DNA from: CBDUVZ01 sp965370805
GTDB taxonomy: Bacteria; Hydrothermota; Tepidihabitantia; Tepidihabitantales; Tepidihabitantaceae
Direction: 5' to 3'
Assembly: GCA_965370805.1 (NCBI GenBank)
Contig: CBDUVZ010000001.1
Span: 16,152 to 80,151 of the forward strand
DNA: 64,000 nt
Part shown: positions 33,811 through 42,441 of the stretch, piece after piece
How positions within the stretch are numbered: position 1 is the first letter of the stretch
Layout: each line of letters begins with the position of its first letter
Translations under genes and position numbers: made by a program
Notes under the pieces: generated by a model
The model's database searches: none
Seen by the model: only the letters and a program-made list of their open reading frames with translations
What the model was told of the DNA's origin: nothing

Positions 33811-35952
33811 CTATTTCTGAATCACGATCTTGGCACCTGGACCCTCGGGCCCTTGACTCCTTGATCCCTTTCCTCTTACGAAGTAGACGCCTGGACTCAG
33901 GTGGCGGACATCGTTCTCACCGGGAGTGAGGTCAGCGACGTGACGTCCGGTGATGTCGAGGAGAGACAATGTCGAATGCCGAGTGTCGAATGACGAATAC
34001 GGAAGAAGAAGCACGTTGCGGACGATAGTGGCATTCGGCATTCGCAGTTCGGCATTCGTTGTTTCCTCCCTGGTTCCCACCCCGTAGGTCGCCATGATGT
34101 GCAGGCCGTTCCACAAGTCCGCGACGTAGACCAGCTCGCCGGCCGCCCGGACTCCGTCGGGATAGCCGCCGGTGTCGTAGTACGCGATCTCGGTCGGAGA
34201 CTCGGGGTGAGAGACGTCGATGACCCGTAGCCCGTCGTACTGGTCCGCGACGTAGGCAAGCGTGCCGTTGACGTGCAGACCGTAGGCGCACGACCCGGTC
34301 ACGTGGCTGCCGACTTCGTAGGGCGATTCCGGGTCCGCGATGCTGATTATCCTCAGCCCGCTCGAAACGCCGTCCGCGATATAAGCAAGCGTATCCTGCA
34401 CCCAGACTTCATACGCGTACGACGGCGTATTCCGGCTGCCGATGATGAAAGGCGCTGCCGGGTTCGCGACATTGATGACCTGGAGTCCGCTGCTTCCGTC
34501 GGCGATGTAGGCCAGGGTGTCAACGACGAACACGTCCCGGGCGACGTGCACCGTGGCGCAATGGCCGACCTCAAACGGCGCTTTCGGGTCCGCGACGTTC
34601 ACTATCCGCAAGCCGCCGCTGCTCCCGTTCGCCATGTAGGCCAGGCTGTCGCTGACAAAGACCGCGATGGCATGGCCGCTCAGCGCAAGGCTGCCGATTT
34701 CGCCCGGCGCGCCCGGGTCCGCAACGCTGACTATCCTGAGCCCGTAGTAGTAGTCCGCCACGTAGGCGAGCGTGTCCGCAACGAAGATGTTCCACAATTC
34801 TTCGCCGCCTTTGTGCCAGTGACCGATTTCGCTCGGCGCTTCCGGGTCAGCGACGTTGATGACGTAGAATCCCTGCTTCTGGCTGAGGAGGTAGACCAGG
34901 GTGTCCCGGACGCAGAGCTTGCGCGCCATTCCGGGCGTTTCGTAGGACCCGACTTCATCCGGGGCCGTCGGGTCAGCGATGCTTATCGCCAGCACGCCGT
35001 TGTTGTAGTCCGCAACCCAGGCGATAGTGTCGAGCAGACAGGCCGACAAGCTGGTCCCGTCCGTGTCAAGGAAACCGACTTCAGTCGGCGCTCCGGGATT
35101 GGCCGTGTTCACAACCCGCAGCCCGCCGATGTTCGCCGCGATGCAGATGAGCGTGTCATCAACACTGGAAATTCCCTCGGCATAGCCGGGCGGCTCGACG
35201 TACCCGACCTCCCGGAGCGAGCAGGGATTCGCGATACTCACCAGCCTGAGCCCCCGGCTCCAGTCCGCGACGTAGGCAAGCGTATCCTTGACGAACACGT
35301 CCCGCGAGTAGCCGGGCGTGTCGAGGAACCCGATTTCATGCGGGGTCCCGGGACTGGCGACGTTGATTGCCCGCAGGCCGGACTCGCTGGCAGCGACCCA
35401 GGCGATTGTGTCGCGCACGAAGACAGCGTACGCCGGGCCCGGTGTGGCAATCCGGCCGACCTGAAACGGCGAGCCGGGGTCGGCGACGTTGACAATCCGC
35501 AGGCCGCCGTACCGGTCGGCAAGGAAAGCGAACGTGTCCCGGGCGAAGACACCGAACACGACGTCGGAAGTCTGGAACCCGGAGACCTCGAAGACCGAAT
35601 CCGGATTCGACACGTCGATGATTCTCATCCCGCACCATTCGTTCGCGACGTAGGCATACCCGTTGCTCACGTGGATGTCCCGGGTTATCGAAGGAAGGAA
35701 GACCTCGCTCCGGAGTTGCGGGTTCGTCGGGTCGGTGATGTCCAGCACCTGGAAAGCGGCGCCGTTCCCGGCGAACGCAAGGCTGCCGGCGGCGAACACC
35801 GCCCGGCTCGGGCCGTACGGCCAGCGGCCCACGGTCCGCATGTTGAACGAATCCACCGGCGAGGAGAAGAACGGCAGGTCGTCGCCCGGTCCGGCGACCG
35901 CGGGCATCGAGAACACGACCAGGAGAATGGCGGAAAGGATTACGGCTTTCAT
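33811..35952 (-). CDS. Secreted LVIVD-repeat beta-propeller with sorting domain
   Basis: A 713-residue protein with a signal peptide (AVILSAILLVVFSMPAVAG). About thirteen LVIVD repeats follow (AYVANEWCGMRIIDVSNPDS, LAYVADWSRGLRLVSIANP), related to the lipoprotein at 261-1469 but diverged between blades. The C-terminus has NAELRMPNATIVRNVLLLPY, SSFDTRHSTLSLLDITGRHV and LSPGVYFVRGKG, then a Gly/Ser/Gln tail. Its ATG abuts the stop of the next upstream gene. Confidence 0.87.
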   Translation of the reverse strand: MKAVILSAILLVVFSMPAVAGPGDDLPFFSSPVDSFNMRTVGRWPYGPSRAVFAAGSLAFAGNGAAFQVLDITDPTNPQLRSEVFLPSITRDIHVSNGYAYVANEWCGMRIIDVSNPDSVFEVSGFQTSDVVFGVFARDTFAFLADRYGGLRIVNVADPGSPFQVGRIATPGPAYAVFVRDTIAWVAASESGLRAINVASPGTPHEIGFLDTPGYSRDVFVKDTLAYVADWSRGLRLVSIANPCSLREVGYVEPPGYAEGISSVDDTLICIAANIGGLRVVNTANPGAPTEVGFLDTDGTSLSACLLDTIAWVADYNNGVLAISIADPTAPDEVGSYETPGMARKLCVRDTLVYLLSQKQGFYVINVADPEAPSEIGHWHKGGEELWNIFVADTLAYVADYYYGLRIVSVADPGAPGEIGSLALSGHAIAVFVSDSLAYMANGSSGGLRIVNVADPKAPFEVGHCATVHVARDVFVVDTLAYIADGSSGLQVINVANPAAPFIIGSRNTPSYAYEVWVQDTLAYIADGVSSGLRIISIADPESPYEVGSHVTGSCAYGLHVNGTLAYVADQYDGLRVIDVSHPESPTEIAYYDTGGYPDGVRAAGELVYVADLWNGLHIMATYGVGTREETTNAELRMPNATIVRNVLLLPYSSFDTRHSTLSLLDITGRHVADLTPGENDVRHLSPGVYFVRGKGSRSQGPEGPGAKIVIQK
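33958..34060. repeat. In-frame repeat copy 2 with inverted arm
   Basis: The shared segment (33958-34029) is followed by GCATTCGGCATTCGCAGTTC, which is inversely complementary to GAATGCCGAGTGTCGAATG-type words in the first part. The DNA/RNA could fold into a long hairpin inside the coding region. Confidence 0.6.
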
Positions 35953-38502
35953 CTAGCGCTGGATGACGACTTTGGCACTCGAACCCTCGGCCCCTTGACC
36001 CCTCGTACCCTTTCCGCACACGAAGTAGACGCCGGGGGCGAGGTGGCGGACGTCGTTCGGGCCGGGAGTGAGGTCAGCGACATGACGGCCCGTGACGTCG
36101 AGGAGAGATGATGTCGAATGCCGAGTGCCGAATGACGAATGCGGAAGAAACAGCACGTTGCAGACGACTGTCGCCGGGAACGTTCCGGTCGGTGGGACGA
36201 TGTTGTCCTCTTGTACGCCCGGCACAGACCAGAGTTTGCCCCAGATTCGGTTCGCATTGTAGACCCTGCCCTGGACCTCGCCGGCCCAGCCCGAGTACAC
36301 CACGAGCAACTGCCCACCCGGCCCGGCTGCCAGTGCGGGATAATCCTGGTCCGTCGTCCACTCAGTTACCTCATACGGCCCGGACACGGAACCGGAGGGG
36401 CTGACGGTTGCTGCATATATCTTGCCTCCGCCATCGGACACAACGACATGTTCTGTCGCTCCAAAGACGACAGCAGGTCGGCGGACGGCCCTTCCGGGCA
36501 GGCAGATATCTATCGGGCCGCCCAGTCGTATGCCGCTCTGAGATACCTTGACTCCCCGGATGCTCCGGGGGGAGTACTCGTCGTCCTCCCAAACGACAAG
36601 GTAATTCGTACCGTCGAAGGCCAGGTCAGGGCGGTCTTGATCGTCTTCTCCCTGGGCGATGGCGAGAGCCACCGTATCAGCTACCGTGCCGTCAGGAAGA
36701 ACCCGCGCGCCGTAGATGTCGTAGTAGGCGTACGTCCGGACCCGCTCTTGCCAGACAACGAGGGAATTCCAGTCCCCGACCGCCAGGGCCGGATAGCGCT
36801 GGTCCCTGTTGTCGGTGGCGATCAGGATCCCGTTCGAGTCCAGCACGACTCCGTTGCCCGAGACTCTGCCGCCAATGATATCCCAAGACCCTTGGTCCTG
36901 GCCATCCCAGACCACCAGGTAGTTAGTCCCGTCGTGCACCACGGCCGGATGGTAGTTCTTGGTGCTGTCACAGGGCGATATGGCGATACCGCCAGGGTCC
37001 AGCACTGTCCCGTCCGGCGCCACTCGGGCACCATAGATGCGTACCGGGATCGACCGATAGTCGTGCCAGACCACCAAGTAGTTCACGCCGCCGAAGGCCA
37101 GTGCTGGGAAGCGCTGCGAGCTGTCGGCCGTGCAAACAGTAATCCCGGGAGGGTCAAGCGGGATGCCCGAAGCGCTTACCCGCATTCCATACACATCCGC
37201 GGATTCGTCCTCACCACGATTGTCCCTCCAGACCACAAGGTAGTTGAGCCCGTCAAAGTCGATTGCCGGATACCCCTGATTGCTGGCTGCCATTGAGACG
37301 AGCGTGCCGTTTGTATCGGCGACGCCGGTCTGCGTCACCCGTGCGCCGCGGATGTCGGATTGCCACGACGTTCCTTCTTCCCACACCAGGAAGCTCCCGT
37401 GCCCGTTCGAAGACAGGGCGGGCGTTGCCTGGACGACGACGGAGGTCGCCAGCGGCAACCCAGCCGGGTCGAGAACCACTCCGGACTGACCCACCCTGGC
37501 ACCGTAGATATCCTGCAGCGTATCACACCGCTCATCTCCCCACGCCGTAAGGAAGTTCGCCCCGTCAAAGACTGCAGCCGGCTCCACCTGATCAGTTAGC
37601 GCTTCGGAAACAACGATGCCTTCCGGGTCAAGCACCGAGCCGGAAACGCTCACGCGAGCACCATAGATGTCCATGTCCTCCTGTTCGTCCTGCCACGCGA
37701 CGAAGTAGTTGACGTCGCCATAGCAGACGTCCGGAATCCCGATGCAGTCACCGTCAGTCCAGATGTCGATGCCATTGGGGTCAAGCACCGCTCCTGAGCC
37801 ATTCACCCTGGAGCCGCGGACCTCCCCGTCGTCGTTCCACACGGCCAGGTAGTTGGTGCCGTCGTTTGCGATAGCCGGCGACTCTCCGGCGGGCTCTCCG
37901 GGTGTGACGACGACACCAGCCGTGTCCAGGACAGTCCCGGACATACTCACCCGAGCGCCCCAGATGTCGTAATGGAGGGGCCACTCGAACCTGTTGTCCT
38001 GCCAGACGACGAGGAAGTTGAGGCCGTCCGACGCCACGCGGGGCCGGATCCGGTCGTGGTCGGCGACTGAGATCAGTATCGACGCTGTGTCCAGCAGTTC
38101 ACCGGATGTGCTGATGCGTGCGCCCCAGATTGCTGCGTCGCGGGAACTATCAGGTCCGTCCCAGACAACGAGGTAGACGGTACCGCAGAACGCGACCGCC
38201 GGGGGAGCATCACCAACGTTCCCAGCGGCAATCAGGATGTTGCCCGTATCGAGCAACGCGCGACTTTGACTCACTCTGGCCGCGAATACCGCGGACTCAC
38301 CCATCCGACTGTCCCGCCAGGCTACAAGATAGTCCCTGCCGTCAAAGGCGACTGCCGGATCGCTCTGCTCGTCTTGAGCCGAGGTGTAAACGGCGGCAGT
38401 GTCGATCAAGAATTCGCCGGAATCCGCACCCCAGACCGGGCTAACTGCGCTAACGGCCAGGACGATGGTGGTTGTGATGAGCAGGAGTTTTGTGCGGTTC
38501 AT
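35953..38502 (-). CDS. Secreted ~850-aa beta-propeller protein with sorting domain
   Basis: An 849-residue protein with a signal peptide (LLLITTTIVLAVSAVSPVWG). About fifteen ~50-residue repeats follow with the pattern P.VAFDG.NYLVVW.D, YGARVS.SG..LD..GI, a pattern I associate with long surface propellers of uncultured bacteria. The end is a sorting domain with SSFGTRHSTSSLLDVTGRHV and LAPGVYFVCGKG followed by a GTRGQGAEG tail. It is the first gene of the operon with serine hydrolase last; it has both promoter and SD (GGAGG). Confidence 0.83.
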   Translation of the reverse strand: MNRTKLLLITTTIVLAVSAVSPVWGADSGEFLIDTAAVYTSAQDEQSDPAVAFDGRDYLVAWRDSRMGESAVFAARVSQSRALLDTGNILIAAGNVGDAPPAVAFCGTVYLVVWDGPDSSRDAAIWGARISTSGELLDTASILISVADHDRIRPRVASDGLNFLVVWQDNRFEWPLHYDIWGARVSMSGTVLDTAGVVVTPGEPAGESPAIANDGTNYLAVWNDDGEVRGSRVNGSGAVLDPNGIDIWTDGDCIGIPDVCYGDVNYFVAWQDEQEDMDIYGARVSVSGSVLDPEGIVVSEALTDQVEPAAVFDGANFLTAWGDERCDTLQDIYGARVGQSGVVLDPAGLPLATSVVVQATPALSSNGHGSFLVWEEGTSWQSDIRGARVTQTGVADTNGTLVSMAASNQGYPAIDFDGLNYLVVWRDNRGEDESADVYGMRVSASGIPLDPPGITVCTADSSQRFPALAFGGVNYLVVWHDYRSIPVRIYGARVAPDGTVLDPGGIAISPCDSTKNYHPAVVHDGTNYLVVWDGQDQGSWDIIGGRVSGNGVVLDSNGILIATDNRDQRYPALAVGDWNSLVVWQERVRTYAYYDIYGARVLPDGTVADTVALAIAQGEDDQDRPDLAFDGTNYLVVWEDDEYSPRSIRGVKVSQSGIRLGGPIDICLPGRAVRRPAVVFGATEHVVVSDGGGKIYAATVSPSGSVSGPYEVTEWTTDQDYPALAAGPGGQLLVVYSGWAGEVQGRVYNANRIWGKLWSVPGVQEDNIVPPTGTFPATVVCNVLFLPHSSFGTRHSTSSLLDVTGRHVADLTPGPNDVRHLAPGVYFVCGKGTRGQGAEGSSAKVVIQR
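36101..36172. repeat. In-frame DNA repeat in sorting-domain region, copy 3
   Basis: Closely similar to copies 1 and 2 (GTCGAATGCCGAGTGCCGAA). Protein blades upstream are unrelated between the three genes, so the identity is local. Confidence 0.65.
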
Positions 38503-38521
38503 GCTACCTCCAGATTACACC

Positions 38522-38549
38522 AGTATAGGCCGGAGGGGGACTGCGTCAA
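38522..38549 (-). promoter_or_regulatory. Sigma70-like promoter of the beta-propeller operon
   Basis: Minus-strand TTGACG, 16 bp, TATACT. A 19-bp stretch containing SD GGAGG separates the -10 box from the ATG at 38502, so this mRNA is leadered. Confidence 0.68.
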
Positions 38550-38702
38550 TCGCGGTCAGGACTCCCGCACCGGCCGGCCGGGCAGCCAGGTTCCGTCAAA
38601 TGTGACGGTTCTGCGGACCGGCATCGCGTTCGGTTCTCGTCGGTTCGGCGGCTAACCGCTCCCCCGGGTGAGCCGCCCCGGGGACAACCGCAGTCCTGTT
38701 TC

Positions 38703-38730
38703 TTGACATTCCGGCCAGCCGGCCTACTGT
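38703..38730 (+). promoter_or_regulatory. Probable promoter of tldD-pmbA
   Basis: A perfect TTGACA is followed after 16 bp by a weak TACTGT box. tldD at 38767 has an SD (AAGGA). Confidence 0.45.
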
Positions 38731-38766
38731 TATCCTTGCTTTGCAGAAAAAGACCAAGGAGCCATT

Positions 38767-40131
38767 ATGCTTGACAAGCTGAAGTCCATTCTTGCCGGTG
38801 CGGATGCTGACTACGCCGATATCCGCTACGAGGTGAAGAAGGAAACGAAAATCGGGTTCAGCGGCCGGGAGTTGACCCTGATGAGTTCGAGTTCGACCGA
38901 CGGCCACGTGGTGCGTGTGCTGAAGAGCGGCGGGTTCTCATCGGTTGCGTTCACCAGGCCCGAGGATGCGGAGAAGGCGCTGAAGACCGCGACCGAGAAT
39001 GCGGCCCTGATTTCGAAGCGGACGAAGAAGCCGGTCGAACTGGCCCGGACCGAAGCCATCAAGGACGCGGTCCAGCCGGTCCTGGATGAGGACCCGAGCG
39101 AGGTGTCCGCGGATGAGAAGCTGGCCCTGCTCCGGGAATACAACGAGATTCCGCTGGGCAATGAGAAGGTGGCAACGACTTCGCTTGCCTATACCGATCT
39201 CGTGCGCGAGAAGTTCTTTGTCAGTACCGAGGGGACCGAGATTCGCGAGGACCTGGTTACGGTCCGGATCAGCGGCAGTATCGTCGCCAAGGACGGAAAC
39301 CTGACCCAGACCGCCAGGCTGGGCTTCGGGGGCAGCGACGGGTTCGGCAAGCTGCGGAACCGCAAGGGCCTGCTCGAGGAGCGGACCGGGATTGCGGTTG
39401 ACCTGCTCAAGGCCGAGCCGGTGACCGCGGGTACTCACCGCGTGATCCTGGACCAACGGCTGGCCGGCGTTTTCACCCACGAGGCGTTCGGCCATTTCTC
39501 CGAAGCGGACCTGATTGAGGATTCGCCGACGATGCGGGAGAAAATGCAGCTCGGGGCCCAGCTCGGGACCGAGGTGCTGAGCATCATCGACGACCCGACC
39601 GTGCCGCACCAGCTCGGGCATTACCGGTATGACGACGAGGGCGTAGCGGCGCGACCGACCCAGTTGATGAAGGACGGGGTCCTGGTCGGCCGGCTGCATT
39701 CCCGCCGGACCGCGGCCGCTTTCGGGGAGCCGCTGTCCGGTCACAGCATCGCCGAGGATTACCGGTACGGACCGATTATCCGGATGGGCTGTATCTTCAT
39801 CGAGCCCGGGGAGACCGGTTTCGAGGAGTTGATGCAGCAGCTCGGGGACGGGCTTTATCTCGTGAACCCGATGGGCGGCCAGACGAGCGGGGAGAATTTC
39901 ACGTTCGGGGCCCAGTACGGGTTCGTGGTCAAGGGCGGGAAGAAGCAGCAGATGCTGCGCGACATCAACATCTCCGGCAACCTCTACCACACGCTCGAGA
40001 GTATCACCGGGGTCGGCAGCGACCTGAAGCTCGGCGAGGTCGGCGGCTGCGGCAAGGGGCAGTTGAACGTCCGTTCCTGCTACGGCGCGCCCCACATCCT
40101 GATTGAGGATGTCGTGATTGGAGGCAGATAA
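38767..40131 (+). CDS. tldD: Metalloprotease TldD-family
   Basis: A 454-residue TldD. TldD and TldE form a heterodimer that cleaves unfolded peptides, processing modified peptides such as microcin B17 and supporting CcdA degradation in E. coli. The zinc-site motif HEAFGH lies in VFTHEAFGHFSEADLIE; the other conserved parts are DDEGVAARPTQLMKDGVLVG, GGQTSGENFTFGAQ and GGCGKGQ. The start is supported by an SD. It is followed immediately by the pmbA partner (adenine of the stop shared). Confidence 0.93.
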   Translation: MLDKLKSILAGADADYADIRYEVKKETKIGFSGRELTLMSSSSTDGHVVRVLKSGGFSSVAFTRPEDAEKALKTATENAALISKRTKKPVELARTEAIKDAVQPVLDEDPSEVSADEKLALLREYNEIPLGNEKVATTSLAYTDLVREKFFVSTEGTEIREDLVTVRISGSIVAKDGNLTQTARLGFGGSDGFGKLRNRKGLLEERTGIAVDLLKAEPVTAGTHRVILDQRLAGVFTHEAFGHFSEADLIEDSPTMREKMQLGAQLGTEVLSIIDDPTVPHQLGHYRYDDEGVAARPTQLMKDGVLVGRLHSRRTAAAFGEPLSGHSIAEDYRYGPIIRMGCIFIEPGETGFEELMQQLGDGLYLVNPMGGQTSGENFTFGAQYGFVVKGGKKQQMLRDINISGNLYHTLESITGVGSDLKLGEVGGCGKGQLNVRSCYGAPHILIEDVVIGGR

Positions 40132-41423
40132 TGGAAAAGCTGATGGAGATTGCGAAGAAGGTCGCCGACCGGGTCGAAATCTATTCGGAGAGCGGGGCTT
40201 CCGACGGAGTCAGTTTCGAGAACGCCCGGCTCAAGGATATCGAAAGCTCGCTCCAGTCCGGGACCGGGCTGCTGCTGATCAAGGACGGCAGGCTGGGCTA
40301 CGCCTATACCCGGAACCTGATTGACCGCGAGGGACTGGTCCGGAATGCGCTGGCGTCGATCAAGGGCGGGGTTGAAGCCGGGTACGACCTGCCGCTGACG
40401 AAGGACCTGCCCGAACTTGCGACTTACGATGCGGGTATCGAGAACCTGACTTCGACGAAGATGGTGGACGAATGCGAGCGCATCTGCGGTGAGTTCGCGG
40501 GCAAGACCGAGGGGCAGTTGAATGTCAGCGCCGGCCGCGATGCTTGGACTGTCCGCGTGATAAACAGCAGCGGGACCGACCTGTCGTCGCGGTTTTCCTC
40601 GTATTACGCCTACACCGCACTGTACTACCCCGGGTCCTACTCGTCGGTTTCCCGCGTGACCCTGGGCAAGAAGTTCGTCCCGGCGAGCCCGGAGGACCTT
40701 GACTATATCCTCGGCACCTATAACGGTTCGCTCAAGGAAGTCAAGCCCGCGACCGGCAGGACCAGGGTGCTGTTTCTGCCCGAGACCATCTACGCCCTGA
40801 TCTGGCGGTTGAAAGCGGCCACCCAGGGCAAGAGCGTATACGAGCAGGTATCGCCGCTGAAGGACAAGCTGGGCGAGAAGATTGTCAGCGACCGGCTGAC
40901 GGTTCTCGACCGGCCGCTGGACGATACCTGGCCCGGCGCCCGGGCGTTCGACGACGAAGGCACCGCGTGCCGGGACGTGCCGATTGTCGAAGACGGGGTA
41001 CTCCGGAATTTCTACTACGACCGGTACTATGCCTGGAAGATGAACGCGGAGTCGACCGGCCACGGGTTCCGACCCGGCATCGTCAGCCGGGTGACGCCGT
41101 CGCTCGAACACACTGTCATCAAGCCCGGGACCGAGTCGTTCGCCGACCTGCTCAAGAAGATGGGCAAGGGCATCATCGCGGCCGGGGTGATGGGCGCGCA
41201 CAGCGGCAATATCCTGAACGGCGATTTCTCAATCGGGCTGTCGCCGGGCCTGTACGTCGAGGACGGCGAGATTGTCGGGCAGGTGAAGGACGCGATGGTG
41301 GCAGGCAACATCTACGACACGCTGCAGAATGTCATCGGCGTCGGCGACCGGCTGTACCCGGCATCCATGGGCAAGTTCCCGGCGGTGCTGCTTGATGATG
41401 TTAGCTTCGCGGCGAAGGGCTAG
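40131..41423 (+). CDS. pmbA: TldD/TldE partner PmbA
   Basis: A 430-residue PmbA/TldE, the subunit lacking the HExxxH motif, consistent with its non-catalytic role in the TldD-TldE heterodimer. Motifs: VEIYSESGASDGVSFENARL, RPLDDTWPGARAFDDEGTAC, SVENGVL-like region VEDGVLRNFYYDRYYAWKM, MGAHSGNILNGDFSIG. The start overlaps the tldD stop (TAATG). No peptide-modification or microcin-like gene is adjacent, so the natural substrate is not evident from context. Confidence 0.92.
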   Translation: MEKLMEIAKKVADRVEIYSESGASDGVSFENARLKDIESSLQSGTGLLLIKDGRLGYAYTRNLIDREGLVRNALASIKGGVEAGYDLPLTKDLPELATYDAGIENLTSTKMVDECERICGEFAGKTEGQLNVSAGRDAWTVRVINSSGTDLSSRFSSYYAYTALYYPGSYSSVSRVTLGKKFVPASPEDLDYILGTYNGSLKEVKPATGRTRVLFLPETIYALIWRLKAATQGKSVYEQVSPLKDKLGEKIVSDRLTVLDRPLDDTWPGARAFDDEGTACRDVPIVEDGVLRNFYYDRYYAWKMNAESTGHGFRPGIVSRVTPSLEHTVIKPGTESFADLLKKMGKGIIAAGVMGAHSGNILNGDFSIGLSPGLYVEDGEIVGQVKDAMVAGNIYDTLQNVIGVGDRLYPASMGKFPAVLLDDVSFAAKG

Positions 41424-42387
41424 CCGGGCCGCAGGGTTCGGGGCCGCGCTGGCGGTCCTCGCAGGGTGTACGGAACCCTTGTACGTTATCCCGCGGGAAG
41501 ATGCGATTCCGGCCGACGCGGTCAAGATGACGCCGGGAATGGATACCTGGCCTCCGGTTCTGCTATCCGCGGACTGGGAAGACCCCGTCCCGATGCCGGG
41601 CCCGGTCAACACCGCGGGCGCTGAGGATTCGCCGTTCATCACCGCGGACGGGGAGTGGTTCTTTTTCTTCTTCACCCCGGATGTCAGCGTCCCGGCCGAA
41701 GACCAGTTGACTGACGGCTGCACCGGTATCTACTGGTGCCGGAAGCAGGGCACCGGGTGGACCGAACCGGAGCGGGTCGTGCTTCACGATGACGTGTCGC
41801 TCGACGGCTGCGAGTACGTGCGGGGCGACTCGATGTGGTTCTGTTCGGTCCGGACCCAGGGTGCCCTGCGCGAGGGACCGGAATGGTATACCGCGGTGCT
41901 GCGTGACGGCGAGTGGACCGACTGGCGTAACGCCGGGTCACAGCTCAACCTTGACTACGAGGTGGGCGAGTTGCACATCACCGCGGACGGGCAGACGATG
42001 TACTGCGCCCGGACCGCGGACAAGGGTGGCGAGGGCGGATATGACCTCTGGAGTCTTGGTCGGAACGCAACCGGCTGGGACCCGCCGGTCAGCCTTGGGA
42101 GTGTGGTGAACGGACCTGCCGACGACGGCTGGCCTTTTGTCAGTTCGGACGAAAACGAACTCTGGTTCACGGCCACCAGCACAGCGCACGGTCCGGGACC
42201 CGGTTTGTACCGGTGCCGGAAAGACAGCACCGGTGAGTGGACCGCACCCGAGGAAATCGTGTCGCGGTTCGCGGGCGAGCCGACGCTCGATGACGAAGGC
42301 AACATCTACTTCACCCACCACTACTACACCGGCACCGACCCGATCCGGATGATCGAAGCGGACATCTACGTCTGCTACCGGAAGTAG
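41395..42387 (+). CDS. PD40-type beta-propeller lipoprotein
   Basis: It starts at the ATG pair 41395/41398 inside the pmbA 3' end. A basic stretch, a hydrophobic core (AGFGAALAVLAGC) and the lipobox Cys follow. The body has PD40/TolB-like strands: AEDSPFITADGEWFFFFFTP, GELHITADGQTMYCARTAD, DDGWPFVSSDENELWFTATS and DDEGNIYFTHHYY. PD40 repeats build propellers as in TolB and OmpA-linked proteins. It is co-transcribed with tldD-pmbA by overlap; a functional link is not obvious. Confidence 0.82.
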   Translation: MMLASRRRASRAAGFGAALAVLAGCTEPLYVIPREDAIPADAVKMTPGMDTWPPVLLSADWEDPVPMPGPVNTAGAEDSPFITADGEWFFFFFTPDVSVPAEDQLTDGCTGIYWCRKQGTGWTEPERVVLHDDVSLDGCEYVRGDSMWFCSVRTQGALREGPEWYTAVLRDGEWTDWRNAGSQLNLDYEVGELHITADGQTMYCARTADKGGEGGYDLWSLGRNATGWDPPVSLGSVVNGPADDGWPFVSSDENELWFTATSTAHGPGPGLYRCRKDSTGEWTAPEEIVSRFAGEPTLDDEGNIYFTHHYYTGTDPIRMIEADIYVCYRK

Positions 42388-42441
42388 CCCGGATACCGGG
42401 AGGCCGCGGGTCTGGTTTTGCTGACCGTGGTTGGCTGTCAG

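Noticed and set aside
34273..36111. 612-residue plus-strand frame rich in Arg/Asp/Val
   Set aside because: Antisense of the LVIVD propeller gene; composition is that of a shadow frame.
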